A stretch of DNA of 64,000 nucleotides from JBMDXB01 sp048594975 (lineage in GTDB: Bacteria > Acidobacteriota > Vicinamibacteria > Vicinamibacterales > 2-12-FULL-66-21), in contig JBMDXQ010000088.1 in the NCBI GenBank assembly GCA_048594975.1, forward strand, positions 1 through 64,000. The letters run 5' to 3'. Both the position numbers and the translations under genes were made by a program. This document shows, one piece after another, positions 25,324-32,396 of this stretch. Numbering within the stretch: the first letter of the stretch is position 1; each line of letters starts with the position of its first letter. Under the pieces are notes generated by a model, which saw only the letters and a list, made by a program, of their open reading frames with translations, searched no databases and was not told the origin of the DNA.

Positions 25324-26852
25324 TGGCCGTCGTCCGATTCTGGCTGTCGCACCGCTCCGAGCTGCTCGGGCTGCTCACGCAGCACGTGCTGCTGGTGTTC
25401 GTGTCCACGGTTGCCGCGATCGCGATCGGGATTCCCGCGGGAATCTTCGCGGCGAGGCGGCCCCGCGTGGGGCGCCTCGTGCTCGTGGCGGCGAGCGCCG
25501 CGCAGACCGTTCCGAGCCTGGCGCTGCTCGGCTTCCTGCTCCCGCTGCCGTTCATCGGCGGCGTCGGTCCGCGAACGGCGCTGGTTGCGCTGTCGATCTA
25601 CGCCCTCCTGCCGATCATGCGCACGACCGTGACCGGCATTCGCAATCTCGATCCCAACGTCGTCGAGGCCGGCACGGCGATGGGCATGACGCCGCGCCAG
25701 CTGCTGTGGCTCGTCGAGCTGCCGCTGGCGCTGCCGTCGATCATCGCCGGCGTCCGGGTGGCGACCGTGATCGGCGTCGGCACCGCCACCATCGCCGCGG
25801 CGATTGGCGCGGGGGGCCTCGGCGAGTACATCTTCCGCGGCCTGGCCATGGTGGACACGACCACGATCCTGGCGGGCGCGGTGCCGGCGGCCGCGCTCGC
25901 GCTCGCCGCCGATGGGTTGCTTGCCTGGGCGGAGCATCGGGCGCGGCGCGGACACGTCCGCATCGGCGCGCTGGCGCGCGGCGCCGCCGCCGCCGCGCTC
26001 CTGGTCCTGGTCGTCAGTGCCGCCGGGTACGCGCGCGCGACCCACGCGGCCGTGGTCGTGGGGTCCAAAAACTTCACCGAGCAGGTGATCCTCGGCGAGC
26101 TCGTGGCACAGGCGGTGGAGGCGGAGGGCGGACGCGTCGTCCGGAAGCTGAATCTCGGCGGCACGTTCGTGTGCGATCGCGCGGTGCGCACCGGCGACCT
26201 CGACGTCTACGTCGAATACACCGGGACTGCCGTCACGGCCGTGTTCCACGAGGCGGTGCCGCGCGACTCGCGACAGGCGCTGGCGCGCGCCCGAGCGCTG
26301 TACGCCGCTCAGGGACTCAGCGTGCTGCAGCCGCTTGGCTTCAATAACACCTTTGCGATCCTGGTGCGGCGCCGCGACGCCCAGGCGCTCGGCCTGCGCA
26401 CGATCGAGGACCTGCAGCGCGCCATGGCGCACTGGACCCCCGGCTTCGGGTACGAGTTCCTGCAACGCGAGGATGGGTATGCTGGCCTGGTGCGCACCTA
26501 CGGGCTGCGGTTCGGATCCGAGCCGCGCGCCATGGACCTCTCGCTCATCTATCGCGCGCTTGCCGACGGCCAGGTGGACGTGATCGCGGGGGACGCGACC
26601 AGCGCGCTCATCGACGCACTCCACCTGACCCACCTGGCCGACAACCGCCAGTATTTCCCGCCCTACGACGCGGTGCCGGTGGTGCGCACCGCCGCCCTGC
26701 TGCGGGAGCCGGCCATCGGCCGCGCGCTGGAGCGGCTGGCCGGCCGCATCACCGAGCGCGAGATGCGCGCCCTGAATGCCGCCGTCGACCTCGAGCGCCG
26801 GGACGTGCGGGCGGTCGTGTCGGATTTCCTGGCGCGGGTGCCGCGACCGTGA
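25323..26852 (+). CDS. ABC permease fused to solute-binding domain (EgtU-like)
   Basis: 509 residues. The first half (about 1-235) is a BPD-type permease: several membrane helices and the EAA-type loop NVVEAGTAMGMTPRQLLWLVELPLALPS. The second half, from about residue 243 (VVVGSKNFTEQVILGELVAQ), is an OpuAC-type solute-binding domain that stays tethered to the membrane; GDATSALID and YFPPYDAVPVVR are typical of its last third. This permease-binding-domain fusion is the architecture of EgtU, the ergothioneine transporter described in Streptococcus and Helicobacter, and of OpuCB-OpuCC-type betaine carriers. The position right after the ergothioneine genes favours ergothioneine or hercynine as ligand. 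Confidence 0.85.
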   Translation: MAVVRFWLSHRSELLGLLTQHVLLVFVSTVAAIAIGIPAGIFAARRPRVGRLVLVAASAAQTVPSLALLGFLLPLPFIGGVGPRTALVALSIYALLPIMRTTVTGIRNLDPNVVEAGTAMGMTPRQLLWLVELPLALPSIIAGVRVATVIGVGTATIAAAIGAGGLGEYIFRGLAMVDTTTILAGAVPAAALALAADGLLAWAEHRARRGHVRIGALARGAAAAALLVLVVSAAGYARATHAAVVVGSKNFTEQVILGELVAQAVEAEGGRVVRKLNLGGTFVCDRAVRTGDLDVYVEYTGTAVTAVFHEAVPRDSRQALARARALYAAQGLSVLQPLGFNNTFAILVRRRDAQALGLRTIEDLQRAMAHWTPGFGYEFLQREDGYAGLVRTYGLRFGSEPRAMDLSLIYRALADGQVDVIAGDATSALIDALHLTHLADNRQYFPPYDAVPVVRTAALLREPAIGRALERLAGRITEREMRALNAAVDLERRDVRAVVSDFLARVPRP

Positions 26853-26879
26853 GCGCCTGCGATACAGTTGCTCCCCGTC

Positions 26880-27773
26880 ATGAATGACACGTGGCCCGCC
26901 CTGCCCCTCGACGCCTGGAAGGACACCTATGCCACGCTCCACATGTGGGCGCAGATCGTCGGCAAAATCACTCTCGCCACGGCTCCGCCGATCAACCATG
27001 GCTGGGGCATCGCCTTTCACGTGACCGCCCGCGGCCTGCGTACCCCGCTGCTCTCACACCGGCCGCGAGCGTTCACGATGGAGTTCGACTTCATCGAGCA
27101 CCGGCTGGTGCTCCAGGTGTCGGACGGCACGTCGCGATCGCTGCGGCTCGAACCGCGGTCGGTGGCGGCGTTCTACCACGACGTGCTGGCGCTGCTGCGC
27201 GACGCGGCGCTGCCCGTGAAGATCTGGCCGGTGCCGGTCGAGATCCCGGATCCGGTTCCGTTCGAGCATGACGAGCAGCACCGCTCCTACGATCCGGAGT
27301 ACGTGCAGCGCTTCTGGCGGATTCTCGTGCAGGTGCAGCAGGTGTTTGCGGCCTCGCGGAGCGGGTTCACCGGCAAGTGCAGCCCGGTGCATTTCTTCTG
27401 GGGCAGCTTCGATCTCGCGGTCACCCGGTTCTCCGGCCGGCCGGCGCCGCCGCGCGACGGCCCCGTCTTCATGCGCGACGCGTATTCGCACGAGGTCATC
27501 AGCCACGGCTTCTGGCCGGGCAGCGGCCCCATCCTCGAGCCGGCCTTCTATGGCTATGCCGTCCCCGAGCCCGCAGGGCTGACGGAGGCGCGGGTGCAAC
27601 CGGAAGCGGCCTACTATCATCGCGATCTCGCCGAGTTCATCCTCCCGTACGACGCGGTGCGCACTTCCGCGGCGCCGGAACAGGCGATCGCGCAGTTCCT
27701 CGACAGCACGTACACTGCGGCGGCGACGCTGGCGCGCTGGGATCGCGCGGCCCTCGAGCGTCACCCGGGTTGA
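26880..27773 (+). CDS. DUF5996 family protein
   Basis: 297 residues. Starts MNDTWPALPLDAWKDTYATL and contains the family phrases LHMWAQIVGKITLA, NHGWGIAFHVTARGL and, later, SPVHFFWGSFDLAVTRFSG with the motif RDAYSHEVISHGFWPG. DUF5996 proteins are soluble and of unknown function; several conserved His/Asp/Glu residues suggest an enzyme or ligand-binding fold. It lies 27 bases past the EgtU-like gene on the same strand, so it may be the last gene of that transcript. Confidence 0.83.
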   Translation: MNDTWPALPLDAWKDTYATLHMWAQIVGKITLATAPPINHGWGIAFHVTARGLRTPLLSHRPRAFTMEFDFIEHRLVLQVSDGTSRSLRLEPRSVAAFYHDVLALLRDAALPVKIWPVPVEIPDPVPFEHDEQHRSYDPEYVQRFWRILVQVQQVFAASRSGFTGKCSPVHFFWGSFDLAVTRFSGRPAPPRDGPVFMRDAYSHEVISHGFWPGSGPILEPAFYGYAVPEPAGLTEARVQPEAAYYHRDLAEFILPYDAVRTSAAPEQAIAQFLDSTYTAAATLARWDRAALERHPG

Positions 27774-27797
27774 CGGGCGCGGGCGAACATTCCGGGG

Positions 27798-28450
27798 CTG
27801 CGTTCACGCCTGTTCCTCGTCGATCGACTGATCCTGCTCGGCGGTGCCCTGCTCATCATCGGAATCGTCTCGAGCAAGTTCTCGACCCGCCTGGGACTGC
27901 CCGTCCTGGTGCTGTTTCTCGCCGTGGGCCTGGCCGTTCCGCTACACCTGGGCAGAACAGGTGCAATCGCGTGGGTGGGACTGAAGGGGGCCGTGCCGAT
28001 TATCCTGGCGACGTTTCCACTCATGTACGGAATCCCCGAGGGGCGGGCGATCTTCAACGTGGTCTTCTTCGTCGTGCTCGTGTCCGCCATCCTGCAGGGC
28101 TGGACGCTCCCGATGCTGGCAACACGGCTGCACCTCCAGCAGCCCCAGCCTGCAACGCCCGCGTCTTCCTCGAGCTCATGTCCTCCGCGACGTCAACGCG
28201 GACATCGTCGACTATCCCGTGCCGCCGTCGTCTCCGCTGGTGGAGCAGACGGTCGAGGAGCTGCGCCTGCCGGAAGGCGCCATCCTGGCGATGATCTCGC
28301 GCGGCACCCGGCTGATCGCGCCGCGCGGGTCGACGCGGCTCCAGCCGAACGACCACCTGTTCGTCATCGCCTCGGAGGGGCGCCGCCGCGCGATCGACGG
28401 GGCGCTCGACCTCGGAGGGTGGCCGGACGCCTTGGATCGTCCCGACGAAT
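27798..28450 (+). pseudogene. K+/H+ antiporter (NhaP2/CvrA-like), internally deleted and frameshifted
   Basis: The first part reads LFLVDRLILLGGALLIIGIV ... GLPVLVLFLAVGL, the start of a CPA1 potassium/proton antiporter. It then jumps directly to WVGLKGAVPIILATFPLMYG and VVLVSAILQGWTLP, the last membrane helices. Most of the ion-transport core, including the Asp-containing helices, is missing. Near 28160-28180 at least two frameshifts follow, one of which looks like a single lost base (LMS-LRDVN). The TrkA-C-type tail continues in another frame (PVPPSSPLVEQTVEELRLPE ... LFVIASEG). No start codon remains. A dead gene left by deletion and drift. Confidence 0.78.
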
Positions 28451-28500
28451 CGAGCAGCAGCGCGGCCGTTCGCCGCCGGCGATCCGCTCGAGGGTGTCAC

Positions 28501-29166
28501 TCACTCCCGGGGCCCATGCAGCAGATCTCGCAACCCGGCGAGGTCGCGGACGTAATACGTGGCATTCGTGCCGCGAGTCACGCCGGGACGGAGGATCTGG
28601 ACCGTTGGTATCCCCAGCCGGTTGCCTGCCTCGATCTCCGACTCCGGTGTGTCGCCGACGACGAGCACGCTTCCCGGATGCAGCCGGTGGCGTTCGAGGA
28701 TCTCCTGGAAGATCTTCTCCTTGCCCTTCCGGCCCGGCTCGTCGATCGCATCGACGTAAACTCCAGCGACGGTCCCCCTCAGGTCCAGCGCATCGACCTT
28801 GCTCTCCTGGAGCCTGCGGAACCCCGACGTGACCACGAACTGCATGACGCGCAGTTCCGCCAAAAGGGGAAGATCCGGGTAGCCCTGCATCGGCGCAGCG
28901 ATCGTGAGCTGCCGACCGACCTCCCATCCTGCCGCGAGCATCTCGGCGGAAAACCCGTACTTCCAAGCCACCGCATCGAGGGGCATTCGCCACGCATCGG
29001 CAAGTGCCCGTTCGAGCGAGGCTTCGGGCACCGTGCCGTCGTTGGCGTCCCTGATGGCGGCGAACATCGATTCGTACAATTCGCGTCCGACCTCGTCGGC
29101 GGCAGCGAGACAGTTATCGAGGTCGAGCACGACCGCCTTGATGACGCGATCGAGCGTTCCGTCCAT
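28501..29166 (-). CDS. HAD family hydrolase
   Basis: 221 residues from the ATG at 29166; an earlier start would overlap the upstream gene. All four HAD motifs are present: VLDLDNCL (I, with Asn where DxDGT is usual), VVTSG (II), the lysine of PGRKGKEKIF (III) and VVGDTPESEIEAGNRLG (IV). A helical cap lies between motifs I and II, as in class I phosphatases. The phosphate substrate is unknown. It follows the DUF1801 gene on the same strand by 22 bases, so the two probably share a transcript. Confidence 0.85.
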   Translation of the reverse strand: MDGTLDRVIKAVVLDLDNCLAAADEVGRELYESMFAAIRDANDGTVPEASLERALADAWRMPLDAVAWKYGFSAEMLAAGWEVGRQLTIAAPMQGYPDLPLLAELRVMQFVVTSGFRRLQESKVDALDLRGTVAGVYVDAIDEPGRKGKEKIFQEILERHRLHPGSVLVVGDTPESEIEAGNRLGIPTVQILRPGVTRGTNATYYVRDLAGLRDLLHGPRE

Positions 29167-29188
29167 GTCCAGGGCGCAGGGCTGAACG

Positions 29189-29638
29189 TCAACGACTCTT
29201 CGCGCGTCGTTGCGCTTTCCGCCCGGGCTTCGCCTTTCTCGAAGCCGTTCTCGTAGCGGCGCTCGCCAGGGCACCCTCCCTGGCTTCCGCGGCGCGCAGC
29301 TTCGCGAGGCTGGCGATCAGCCGGCTCGGGACGGCTTCAGCATAGGAAAATCGGATGGTTGCCTTGCTGTGCAGCAACCCGGCGAGCTCCCGCCCGAGTG
29401 CGCCGACGACGCGCGCGGTGGCGGGGTAGATGGAGTAGTGATGCTGATAGCCGGCAAAGTAGAGCACCATCCGCCCATCGAGCCTGTAGACCGGCATCCG
29501 GTACGAGATTCCCTCGACGGCGCCGGGCAGCGCCTTGCGAATCGTGGCGCGCACGCGCCCGAGCACCGCCCGCGCCGCGGCCGGTTGTGCAGCGAGGTAC
29601 TCGTCGACGGACCGCGGGTTCGTCCTGGCTCTCATCAC
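29189..29638 (-). CDS. DUF1801 domain protein
   Basis: 149 residues; MMRARTNPRSVDEYLAAQP gives two possible starts. The domain phrases RVRATIRKALPGAVEGISYRMPVY and HYSIYPATARVVGAL are those of DUF1801, a YdhG/frataxin-like fold whose Bacillus member (Fra) passes iron to iron-sulfur assembly. Here a lysine- and arginine-rich tail (RKAKPGRKAQRRAKSR) extends past the domain, a feature of many actinobacterial and acidobacterial copies. Cytoplasmic, role unproven. First gene of a pair with the HAD hydrolase. Confidence 0.83.
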   Translation of the reverse strand: MMRARTNPRSVDEYLAAQPAAARAVLGRVRATIRKALPGAVEGISYRMPVYRLDGRMVLYFAGYQHHYSIYPATARVVGALGRELAGLLHSKATIRFSYAEAVPSRLIASLAKLRAAEAREGALASAATRTASRKAKPGRKAQRRAKSR

Positions 29639-29854
29639 GGCTCCTCGATCGAACGCCGCATTCTACTCGGCAGGGATCGTTCTGCAACGTCGGGCTGTGG
29701 CGTGGATTGGCACTCCGCGAACACCGATCATCCGCCGTCGCGCCAGAGCGCCGTCAAGGATTCGCACGTCTCCGGGCCGAACCAGCGCGCCGTTGTGACT
29801 GCGGAAGGCGGCGCGGACTCTTGCGTCGGAATGTGCGATAGAGTGACCCGTACT

Positions 29855-30253
29855 ATGCCGGTGGCCACTCAACTCAATCTTCCGCTCGACAACGAGATCG
29901 GCACGCTCGCGGCACTCTGCCGGGCTCTTGCCAACGGTGGCGTGAACCTCCTGGCGATCGCAGCTCCCGAGACCGGCCGCGAGGGTGTGGGCATCCGCCT
30001 CCTGGTCATGAACCGCGATCTGGCCGTGCGCGCCCTGTCGAAGGCAGGGTACCTGTTCTCGGAGGAGCAAGTCCTGTTCGTGGAAGTGACCAACCGGCCT
30101 GGCGCGCTGGCGAAAGCGGTCGAGAAGCTGGCGAGGGCGCGAGTGAACATCCGCTATGCCTACGCCACCGCGTCGCTACGCGCCAAGAAGACCGCTGCCG
30201 TGATCGCCGTTGCCGAAGAGGATCTCGCGCGAGCCGTCAAGCTGATCGGTTGA
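29855..30253 (+). CDS. tandem ACT-domain protein
   Basis: 132 residues made of two ACT units: LDNEIGTLAALCRALANGGV with NLLAIAA, and EVTNRPGALAKAVEKLARAR with VNIRYAYATA. Both show the ACT beta-alpha-beta-beta-alpha-beta pattern and the conserved Gly at the first loop (NEIGTL, NRPGAL). There is no catalytic domain, so it is a small regulator, probably binding an amino acid. The ATG at 29855 is used; an in-frame ATG at 29831 is possible. The region before it (29639-29854) shows nothing else. Confidence 0.82.
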   Translation: MPVATQLNLPLDNEIGTLAALCRALANGGVNLLAIAAPETGREGVGIRLLVMNRDLAVRALSKAGYLFSEEQVLFVEVTNRPGALAKAVEKLARARVNIRYAYATASLRAKKTAAVIAVAEEDLARAVKLIG

Positions 30254-30287
30254 CGGCATTTCAGGGTGCGGCGGCAGGTTGATCACC

Positions 30288-31001
30288 TCATTTCGTGCGC
30301 TTGAAGACCAGCGGCCAGGTCCTTGGTCCCTGCGTCCACGTTCCGGCCAACTGCCCGTCCTTGACGGCGCCCTCAAAAGTACCCGCGACGGCCGGCAAGA
30401 GCAGTTTGAGCTGGGCGCCGTCCTGGACCACGGCAGCGATCGGGATTTCCGCCCCGCCCTGATCGAGGCTGACGAGCGTGCCGCTGGCCGTGCCACCTGT
30501 CGCGTTGGCGAGTTTCATCAGCAGCCGCAGGACGGTGCCGTCGACGTCCAGCGAAGCCTCCCACGATCCTTCGACGTCCTTCGTGATCGGTGTGCTCTTC
30601 GGCAGCGGCTCGATCTTCGCCTCGCCCGTCCGGGTCAGCGTGAACGGCACCGTCCCGCCGCCCTGGGTGAAGTTGCCCGACAGGGTCTTCGAGTCCTTCG
30701 ACAACGTGCCGGAGAAGGTCGGGTCGCCGGGTACTTTCATCGCGAAGGTCACCGAATCGCCCTGCACGGCGATCGACGACAGCGGAAAGCCCTTCAAGTT
30801 CTGTACGGGAACCGTGATCGTTCCCTCCCACTTGTCGCCGGTCTTCGCCAGGTCGACTTCAATCTTCAGCTCCTGGTTGGGAACCTGAATCATGCCTTCC
30901 CAGTGACCCGACGGCGGGGTTGCAGCCTGCGCGAAGGCGACAGCCGATGAGAGACCGACGATCGCGAGGGCCTTCGAGACGGGCGGCAGACAGGTGGCCA
31001 T
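30288..31001 (-). CDS. exported hypothetical protein with repeated beta domain
   Basis: 237 residues from the ATG at 31001. Signal peptide MATCLPPVSKALAIVGLSSAVAFAQ, then two similar beta-rich halves: GHWEGMIQVPNQELKIEVDL ... KWEGTITVP and GSWEASLDVDGTVLRLLMKL ... TASGTLVSL. The last segment is LLLPAVAGTFEGAVKDGQL. The same module occurs in Acidobacteriota in front of alpha/beta hydrolase domains; here the hydrolase is absent, so this is a binding module alone. Periplasmic, function unknown. A degenerate copy of its last segment lies at 31989-32045. Confidence 0.72.
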   Translation of the reverse strand: MATCLPPVSKALAIVGLSSAVAFAQAATPPSGHWEGMIQVPNQELKIEVDLAKTGDKWEGTITVPVQNLKGFPLSSIAVQGDSVTFAMKVPGDPTFSGTLSKDSKTLSGNFTQGGGTVPFTLTRTGEAKIEPLPKSTPITKDVEGSWEASLDVDGTVLRLLMKLANATGGTASGTLVSLDQGGAEIPIAAVVQDGAQLKLLLPAVAGTFEGAVKDGQLAGTWTQGPRTWPLVFKRTK

Positions 31002-31229
31002 GGCGGTCCTTTCTTTCGTGTCAATCCGACGCGCTCCTGCAGGTCCGCCTGAGAGCGTCTGGCCGGGGCAGCAGTGCTCCTGACTGCGTGCGGCAACGCG
31101 TCGGCGTCTCGAGGCCAGTGGGATGGTTGCCGCGGTCACTATAACCCAGGCAGCGGCTGCGGGTCTGCCAGCGGCACCAGGTCTGAGCAGACGGTCCGCG
31201 GGTTATATTCGTCATCCGTGCTTCAGGCC

Positions 31230-32003
31230 ATGAGGACGACCATGCATCTGCCGTTCCGGCACGAACATCACTGGATCCTGCGATCAGCATGGCTGGTGCT
31301 GGTTGCGCTCGTCGGGCTTTCTTCTGCGCGCGCGCAGGAGGCGAAGATCAGGGTGCTGGTGGTCACGGGCGGGCACGACTATCCGACCGGTTTCTACACC
31401 CTCTTCCAGGGATATCCGGACGTGCGGTGGGACCACAAGGTGCATCGCGCACCCGCGGACGGCTACGTTCGCGACATGGCAAAGCGCTACGACGTCCTGG
31501 TCCTGTACGACATGGAGCAGGACGCGCCCGACGTGCCGCGACAGAATCTGATGGAGTTCGTGCGGGCCGGTGGCGGCGTGGTCGCGCTTCATCACGCGCT
31601 CGCCTCGGTGCAAGCCTGGAAGGCATTCCACGACCTGATCGGCGGCAAATACCTGCAGAAGAGCGAAGCGGGACGTCCGCCCTCGACCTACCAACACGAC
31701 GTGCGGACGCGGATTCAAGTCGTCGACCGCAGCCATCCGGTCACGCGCGGCATCGAAGACTTCGAGCTCGAGGACGAGGTGTATGGCGGACTCTGGGTCG
31801 CTCCGGACGCGCACGTGCTGCTTACGACGGATCATCCGGCGAGCACGAAGGCGATCGCGTGGGTCACGCCGAACGCGCACGCGCGCGTCGTCACTATCCA
31901 GCCCGGGCACGGTGAACCGGCCTTCGCCCACGCGTCGTATCGACAGCTCGTGGTTCAGGCGATTCGCTGGGCCGCGCGGCGCGATCCGGCTGTCCGTCCC
32001 TGA
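31230..32003 (+). CDS. ThuA-like exported protein
   Basis: 257 residues. N-terminal signal segment (ILRSAWLVLVALVGLSSARA), then a class-I-glutamine-amidotransferase-like ThuA domain: IRVLVVTGGHDYPTGFYTLF, VLVLYDMEQD, GGGVVALHHALASVQAWKAF, and ending VVTIQPGHGEPAFAHASYRQ. ThuA of Rhizobium takes part in trehalose breakdown through 3-keto intermediates; exported ThuA-like proteins travel with DUF1080 and Gfo/Idh/MocA genes, which are also in this window. A possible -10 (TATATT, 31204-31209) precedes the ATG at 31230. Confidence 0.85.
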   Translation: MRTTMHLPFRHEHHWILRSAWLVLVALVGLSSARAQEAKIRVLVVTGGHDYPTGFYTLFQGYPDVRWDHKVHRAPADGYVRDMAKRYDVLVLYDMEQDAPDVPRQNLMEFVRAGGGVVALHHALASVQAWKAFHDLIGGKYLQKSEAGRPPSTYQHDVRTRIQVVDRSHPVTRGIEDFELEDEVYGGLWVAPDAHVLLTTDHPASTKAIAWVTPNAHARVVTIQPGHGEPAFAHASYRQLVVQAIRWAARRDPAVRP

Positions 32004-32045
32004 CGGCGCCCTCGCAGGTGCCGGCAACCGTCGGCAGGAGGGCAG
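31989..32045 (-). pseudogene. degenerate copy of the end of the exported hypothetical protein
   Basis: Reading the minus strand gives LLPTVAGTCEGAVRDGQ, against LLPAVAGTFEGAVKDGQ in the gene at 30288-31001. Only this short segment remains; it overlaps the stop of the ThuA-like gene. It is evidence of an old duplication of that gene flanking the ThuA gene. Confidence 0.55.
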
Positions 32046-32079
32046 GGCCGCCGCGCAGCCGTCGGCGGCCCCCCAGCCG

Positions 32080-32349
32080 TCACCGGCAGTCGTGGGACAT
32101 CATCCTGACCGACTTCACGTCTACCTTCCGGACGAAGTAGTCGAACTTGCTCTCCCGGTCGCCGACCGCTCCGGCGGTGCCGACAGCGGTCGGAACATGT
32201 GGCAGGGGCGCTGTCACCTTGTTGCCTCCGAACTTCGCCTCGAGCTGCGGGCACTCAGCCGTTAGTGGAGGACCGACGGCCGGACGCTGTTGAGTGACGA
32301 CCGACGGCTGGTCGCTGCCGTTGGGCTCCTCGTCGCGCCCATTCCACCT
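32080..32349 (-). pseudogene. unrecognised coding-like stretch without a start codon
   Basis: An open minus-strand frame of 89 codons with no ATG near its front. Its composition is protein-like: it contains ECPQLEAKFGGNKVTAPLPH and ends DYFVRKVDVKSVRMMSHDCR before TGA. No family recognised. It could be the C-terminal remnant of an exported protein, consistent with the other remnant next to it; chance openness in GC-rich DNA is the alternative. Confidence 0.3.
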
Positions 32350-32354
32350 CTATC

Positions 32355-32360
32355 TATAAT
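32355..32360 (+). promoter_or_regulatory. consensus -10 box for the Ser/Thr kinase gene
   Basis: TATAAT, a perfect sigma-70-type -10 in GC-rich DNA, 37 bases before the ATG at 32397. No good -35 is seen 16-18 bases upstream, so the promoter may need an activator. Confidence 0.5.
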
Positions 32361-32396
32361 GTGCCTGCAGACGGCGTCGGCGCCTCTGGCCACACC

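Larger units (their letters stand above)
32004..32396. other. gap holding gene remnants and the kinase promoter
   Basis: Contains the rest of the small duplicate remnant, a minus-strand coding-like stretch (32080-32349) and the TATAAT box for the kinase gene (32355-32360). Confidence 0.5.

Noticed and set aside
24555..27020. 821-codon minus-strand frame across the transporter genes
   Set aside because: Antisense to the ABC ATPase and permease fusion, both with full signature motifs; its sequence is His/Arg/Gly-rich without domain structure.
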